64,000 bases of DNA from Anthonomus grandis grandis. Its lineage: Eukaryota; Arthropoda; Insecta; Coleoptera; Curculionidae. Shown here in pieces: positions 59,006 through 64,000 of this stretch. Made by a program: the position numbers and the translations under genes. The notes beneath the pieces are model-generated. The model saw only the letters and a program-made list of their open reading frames with translations, was not told the origin of the DNA and ran no database searches. The stretch lies in assembly GCF_022605725.1 (NCBI RefSeq), contig NC_065549.1:1426001-1490000 (forward strand), read 5' to 3'. The first letter of the stretch is position 1; each line of letters opens with the position of its first letter.

Positions 59006-59734
59006 GAGGCAATAAAGGACCAAGTCCCTCTGTATGTTATGCCACTGGCAAAAAATTGGCTTCATCAGTAATTGACAATTCACTACAATAGCCTGCATGG
59101 GAAATTTAATTCAAATTGAGCTGCTAGTTTAAAAATTATAATAAATAAACAAATAATTATTCTTAACTTTAACACCCTGTATCTTTGTTATTAAACATTT
59201 CTGAGGAAAATTTTATAATAAAAGTCTTTTTTTTTAATTCTCTATCACGTATTAAAATTAATGACGTTTAAACTGAACCACCCTGTATAAGTAACGGGTT
59301 AAAGTTGCGTGTTACTTAAAAAATTCAAGTATAGCATGCATTTGTATTAATATTTCACATTTCTATGAAATTTTTTGGAAAAATGGAAATGTGCGTTTGC
59401 TAAAAAGACTTTTTAGGATTTTTTTTTTTTAAAAATAGCGATTACTACTTCATCTGCCTGGAATAAATTAATGACTTCAACTGGCTAGACAATATAAAAT
59501 AACTTTCTTGAGAATACTTGTGATAATTGTATATTTTATTTAGGTAGTAAGGCTCTTATGTCAATGATTTTTGGTTTTTAGGTCGAAAAGTATGTAAAAA
59601 GTGCATTTTTAGAGTTTCTAGCGCAATTCACTCTTTAGCTTGAATTGTTTGACACAGTCCATAAGCATCATTCCATAACGATCGTTAATGATTCTTTAAA
59701 CTAAAAAATATAAAATATAAACTTAGATAACTTC
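59006..59734. other. Non-coding with two mariner-type end motifs
   Basis: TTAACACCCTGTAT (about 59165) and CCACCCTGTATAAG (about 59279) are in the same orientation, so they are probably debris rather than one element. Confidence 0.4.
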
Positions 59735-60490
59735 CAGGCCATTCCATTTCATCTTATATATGATTATCAATCTATTGACAATAAAATAAACTTTTTAAAT
59801 ACCAACCTAATAAAATTATTTAACACCCATGTTCCTGTTAAAACATTTACAGTGCGAAAAAAGATAAACTCTCCTTGGTTGATAGACAATATAAAACTTC
59901 TTCAAAAACTAAGAGATAAAGCGCTAAAAGATTTCGAAACAAGTAAATTGCCTGCAAAGTGGGAGTATTACAAGCAACTTAGGAACTATACCACGACGGC
60001 CGTTAGAGCAGAAAAAAAAGGTTTTTACAGAAATAAATTTAAGAACTGTGTTAAGAAGTGAATTAAGAAAAATATTACCTTGTAAGCAAAAACAGATTCC
60101 TGGAGCTTTTAAGAATCCCGATAATTTCAATAATTATTTCGTTGACGGCAATAAGGTACCTAGAAGCGATAATAAATTTTTTTTTAAATAATTCCTTGCC
60201 CTTTTTTTTTGGTATCGACAATCTTAATATAACATTAATTCATATGTGCTGCCCTTTTATATTGCATATAATTAATAAATGCATTAAAAGCAGCTATTTT
60301 CCCGAATGTTGGAAAGAGGCCTTTGCGATGCCATTGCCAAACGTAAATAATCCAACAGATTTTAATCAGTTTAGATCCATTAGTATTCTGCCTACATTTT
60401 CAAAAATGATATTTTGCCCCCTAAACAGTCTGGGTTTAGAAAGAATTTCAGTTGTGCCGCAGCAATGGCGGATGTTATTGATAACATCAT
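59735..60490 (+). pseudogene. LINE fragment related to the 12-14.7 kb LINE
   Basis: SIDNKINFLNTNLIKLF, SPWLIDNIKLLQKLRDKALK and WEYYKQLRNYTTTAVRAEKK match the region between endonuclease and RT. INKCIKSSYFPECWKEAFAM and NQFRSISILPTFSKM match the start of RT. The catalytic part of RT is absent. An imperfect 29-bp duplication containing GATAACATCATAAGATCT lies at the right edge (about 60479 and 60508). Confidence 0.75.
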
Positions 60491-60554
60491 AAGATCTAGA
60501 GATGACGATAACATCATAAGATCTGGGTTTAATTACAGTTTTACCTGTCCAGCA

Positions 60555-61384
60555 TAGAAGACCTCGTCAAAACGAGAATACTGCCAGTTTCCATAATGCA
60601 AGTTATGCGTATCGAGTTCGAGTTCGCGATGGTGATATTCCGGTGTGTGCCAAAGCTTTTTGTTCCATTCATGGGATTACAAAAAATAAAATAAATCTAT
60701 AAAATATAAAATCTAAATAAAATCTAGGTACGCCTTTAATGTACATGTCCTCTCTTCGGGTCAATCTATTTTTTATACCTATCATGAAGGAGAGGCTAAA
60801 AAAGGATCAAACGAAGTTGCATCTTTTCTTCTCCATTTTTTCAATAATTATTTAGACGACGATGTTGAAGAACTGCAAATCTTCTATGACTCTGTCGGAG
60901 GACAAAATAAAAACTTTACCATTTTTCGATTTATTCATTTTGTAGTAAATAACAAAATTTATAATCTGAATGAAATAAAAATCACATTCCCTATAAGAGG
61001 ATACTCCTATTTGGAATGTGACAAAAATGTAGGATTGTGAGATTTGAAGAAGTCACTAGGCATTCCCGCTCCAAACCATCGCCGTTTGTTGTAGTGAGTG
61101 TGCCACAAAATATGATACTGGATTGGAAATCATTTTTAGACACAATATATTTACAAAAATGCCCATTTAAAATCCAGATTTTGAAGGAAATAGTGGCACA
61201 TCTGATCATAGCCGTTCATATTCCAAGACATATTAAGACTCAATTATTTAAAAGGTCCTTTTCCTATAATTTTGCATATCAGATGAACCCTTTGGGCATA
61301 AATTTTGAGTTGGGTTTGGTGTCTGTTCAGACTTTTCGCAGAGGAATGATGGTGCGTCTGATGAGTCAGCAGCTATCTGCGTAA
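60555..61384 (+). pseudogene. Unclassified transposase-like gene, copy A
   Basis: An opening block (AYRVRVRDGDIPVCAKAF, CSIHGITKNKI) is followed at about 60732-61040 by an uninterrupted stretch with FYTYHEGEAKKGSNEVASFL, ELQIFYDSVGGQNKNFTIF, RFIHFVVNNKIYNL and FPIRGYSYLECDKNVG. Then, in a shifted frame, FEEVTRHSRSKPSPFVVVSV leads to a stop at 61384. The Asp-Ser-x-Gly-Gly-Gln-Asn-Lys-Asn and Phe-Pro-x-Arg-Gly-x-Ser-Tyr motifs are those of a repeated arthropod family of unknown function that I believe is transposon-derived. I cannot name it with certainty (possibly the DUF7869 group). Frameshifts break it. Confidence 0.6.
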
Positions 61385-61589
61385 AATATTGAAGGGTTAA
61401 TATTATTAGTTTGGGTATGGGTGAAAACTAAAAATCTGTGAGAGGTACATGTTAATGTTCTAAATTTTTTGGGTAGGTGTGTATAATTGCGGAGCAGACT
61501 TTCCATATGCATTTTGTCCTTTTTTTCAAATTTGATCAATGCATTTGAACCATCTCAATTTTTCCTAGGTAGCTAAAAATTTACTTTTC

Positions 61590-62275
61590 AACTTCCTGGA
61601 CGTAATTCCTTATTTATTTCAAGCAGCTGAAAAATTCAACTACTTGGGTGTTATTCTTTATTTATTTAAGGCAGTTAAAAATTTACATTTTAATTGCCTA
61701 GACGTAATTCCCGATATTTTTCACGCATTTGAAGCCATTCGTAGTTTTTCCTGATTGCTAAAAATTCATTTTTTATTTTTATGGACGTAATTTCTTATTT
61801 CCTTCAAGCAGCTGAAAGTTTTAGCTTCAACTGCCTGGACGTAATTTTTTATTCATTTTAGGCAGTTGAAAATTCACGTTTCAAGTGCCTGGACGTATTT
61901 CTCTAATTTTTTCAGAAGGTTGTAAGTTCCTGTTTTTACTGCCTAGATGTAATTCCTTATTTCTTTCAGAAATTTGAAAGTTCCTGTTTCTACTGCCTGG
62001 ACGTATTTCCCTAATTTTTTCAGAAAGTTGTAAGTTCCTGTTTTTACTGCCTGGACGTAATTCCTTATTTCATTTTGAAATTTGGAAGTTCCTCTTTCTA
62101 CTGTCTAGACGTAACTCTTTATTTCTTTCAGGAAGTTAAAAGTTCCTGTTTCAACTGCCTGAACGTATTTTCTTATTTCTTGCATGCATTTGAAGCCATT
62201 CGTAGTTTTCCCAGGTAGCTAAAAATAAATTTTTTAACTTTCTGGATGTAATTCCTTATTTATTACAGAAGTTTG
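61590..62275. repeat. 54-bp minisatellite, about 12 units with longer variants
   Basis: Units begin GCCTGGACGTAATTCCTTAT and continue TTCTTTCAGAAATTTGAAAG, TTCCTGTTTCTACT. The central units are exactly 54 bp. Longer variants containing GCATTTGAAGCCATTCGTAG lie at about 61729 and 62185, and a related one at about 61532. Confidence 0.9.
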
Positions 62276-62499
62276 TCCTTGCATCGTGGACTTATTGCCA
62301 TTTGTTTGTCGTTACACTTGTTGCGATTAAAAGTGTTTATTTTGAGTACTTTCAAGTTCTTTGTTTTTTACGGAATAAATTTAAAATAAGGGATTTCCCT
62401 TATGTGACAGGGGATCATATAGTTGGTGATGGATCGTGGTAGTAGAAAAAGGAAAAAAAAATCTTACGTTTAAAGAGCGTAAAAGTAATGTCAGGTAAG

Positions 62500-63116
62500 T
62501 CTTACCTTTCCGGTACGCGGCCATTCGTATTTGCCAGCGGATCGTGTTTTCGGGCAAATAGAAAGTTACACGATCCTACAGTACAATAAAAACACCTACA
62601 AAATATCATGAGATGTACTCCAAGAAGGGAGACGTTAGATAACTTAGTAAGGACTGGGTTGTTTACGATATAAAAACTGCGTTAACCTCTTTAAAGAAAA
62701 TTGAAGGGATCAGTACGGCCAAACGGATTATTATTATTAAGAGATCACAAAACAACAGCAATATTTTGCTTAAGACCGAGTTGTTCTACGGAAATGACGA
62801 TTCTTCCAAGCAATTTCAAACGTTATTAAAACGCGGAAAAAAGCTTTCGACTTTACAGCTACCTGTTGTAATGCTTCAAAATGATCTTAAAACAAAAAAA
62901 CTCCAGAGCCTCTCAAAACTTTTGGTGGAACTATCAGGGGCAAATTGGATTATTGATCCTGAGTTAACATGGTTGCAACCTATTCTCTCTAATAACCATG
63001 AACAAAATGAGAATCAAGTGAACCAAGATGAAACTGAGGGTGATAATGCTAGCGAAGAAGGTGACATGCTATGTGATTGCAATAATGATGACGACGGCGA
63101 CCTCTATGACATTTAA
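62500..63116 (+). pseudogene. Unclassified transposase-like gene, copy B (C-terminal part)
   Basis: TFPVRGHSYLPADRVFGQIE (about 62504) is the same motif as in copy A. After shifts the frame continues KDWVVYDIKTALTSLKKIEG and a long open stretch with LPVVMLQNDLKTKKLQSLSK to an acidic tail (EEGDMLCDCNNDDDGDLYDI) and stop at 63116. It lies just after the 54-bp repeats inside the element with inverted ends. The catalytic-looking Gly-Gly-Gln-Asn-Lys-Asn part is missing. Not derived from copy A by simple recent duplication, since the motifs differ. Confidence 0.6.
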
Positions 63117-63465
63117 AAATATTTTGTATATCAAAAATAAAATACTGATCTTATAAACCTACTTACGTTTTTTTCATATCCTTGCTATACTTATTCATGC
63201 CGCTTTGTATAGACAAACAAAATGCAATTTGTCCAAGGTTGAGAAACTAAATGCAGTATGTCCTACAGTTTTTCAACGTTTATTAGGATATAATCAATAC
63301 CAGATTGTCTGCATATAAGTACATCATTTGCATAATTTTTGGTCAATTTTTCGGGTATATCATATTTTCGATAAATTTCTTGCCAGACACGTAGCAGTTT
63401 TTGCTTATTTGCCAAAATTACAAAAAATGGACAAAATGCATCTAGAAAGTCTGCTCCTCAATTAA

Positions 63466-64000
63466 ATTTAGTCTGTTACAAGCGTTTCTACATTTTGTTT
63501 AGTTAGTTTTTTTAAGTTTTGGCCACAATGTTAAAGACCAGAATCTGCCTTGGCAGAATTCTGAATTTGTTGGCCTTTTATTTGCATAAAATAATAAATG
63601 TGTATTTTTTTATGTAGTAATGATGAGTTTGCAATTAAAAAATATTTATTATTATTATTATTAAAATAAAGATACAGGTAGAAAAAATGACTGACCTTTT
63701 CTACATTAAATGTCTATGAAGTGGGATTAAATCTGGTAAGTTTGGATTGCACGGCAAAATGTTAAACATCTGAAAGAGGAATTCCCACGCAAAATAACCA
63801 TGGACAAATGTTTAAATACAGGTTGTCCCTTTGTGATATTGGGTCGACTATATCCTAAAATGTCCTGAAGGCATTATCCGTCGCTCCGTCTCTTTTGACT
63901 GACCCAAGCCGCCGACAAAAAATTATAGGTCCACCAGGTATTTATTTGCGGATTCATTCTTTAACAAAAAAAAAAGGAAACACCAACGAGCGGGTCTCTT
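63466..64000. other. Non-coding window end
   Basis: Contains an (ATT)n run at about 63645-63663 and a mariner-type end, ATACAGGTTGTCCCTTTGTG, near 63818. No gene supported. Confidence 0.45.

Larger units (their letters stand above)
61484..63465. mobile_element. Putative DNA element with 54-bp repeats and a transposase-like C-terminus
   Basis: Inverted ends GGAGCAGACTTTCCATATGC (left, 61491) and the related inverse GCATCTAGAAAGTCTGCTCC (right, ending 63457) extend to about 40 bp with ATTTTGTCC inside. GACAAAATGCA-like words recur near the right end (about 63215). A clear target duplication is not visible. Confidence 0.6.

Noticed and set aside
59165..59290. A small mariner MITE between two CACCCTGTAT motifs
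   Set aside because: Both motifs point the same way, so they are not a pair of inverted ends.

Overview
This window reads as repeat-rich, AT-rich nuclear DNA from an arthropod, most likely an insect. Nothing resembles a bacterial or organelle genome. Spliced transposase genes with GT-AG introns, PIF/Harbinger, Tc1/mariner, copia, CR1 and jockey-like elements, long tandem satellites and a eukaryotic tRNA support this. I lean towards a beetle, but the sequence alone does not settle the order.

Left part (1-11119): a 382-bp satellite array (1 to about 1975, with decayed copies to about 3100) is followed by a PIF/Harbinger transposon (about 4311-9605). Its MADF/BESS gene (plus strand) and DDE transposase gene (minus strand) are interleaved. 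The transposase is split by a 1574-bp element (6222-7795, 7-bp target duplication), which itself carries a 514-bp mariner-type MITE (6659-7172). A further MITE lies in its intron.

11120-18099: a long-TIR Tc1/mariner-type element was hit twice, by a 5'-truncated LINE inside its transposase gene and by a nearly complete 2682-bp PIF/Harbinger (15361-18042, TTA duplication) inside its right inverted repeat. 19462-21626 is a second long-TIR mariner. 21.8-29.1 kb holds a LINE remnant, degenerate tandem and inverted repeats, a decayed gene of a widespread but unexplained animal family, and a MADF coding region split by a tandem array.

29171-35830: a copia retrotransposon with both LTRs, a half-tRNA primer site, polypurine tract and 5-bp duplication sits in one monomer of the 366-bp satellite. 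A 2002-bp Tc1/mariner element with a DD82E-type transposase is inserted in its integrase region. 37.4-46.0 kb holds a near-complete CR1-type LINE (minus) and a jockey-like LINE (plus), head to head.

47.9-51.1 kb is the 366-bp satellite array. The only convincing host genes are an intact, intronless HMG-box gene (51874-52788, minus) and a tRNA-Gln(UUG) gene (53498-53569). The right end (54-64 kb) has a fold-back element whose arms carry a hammerhead-ribozyme-like core, two decayed LINEs, a MITE, two copies of an unclassified transposase-like family and a 54-bp minisatellite. The main biological content is the insertion history, much of which can be read to the base. No operon-like or immune-like system was found.
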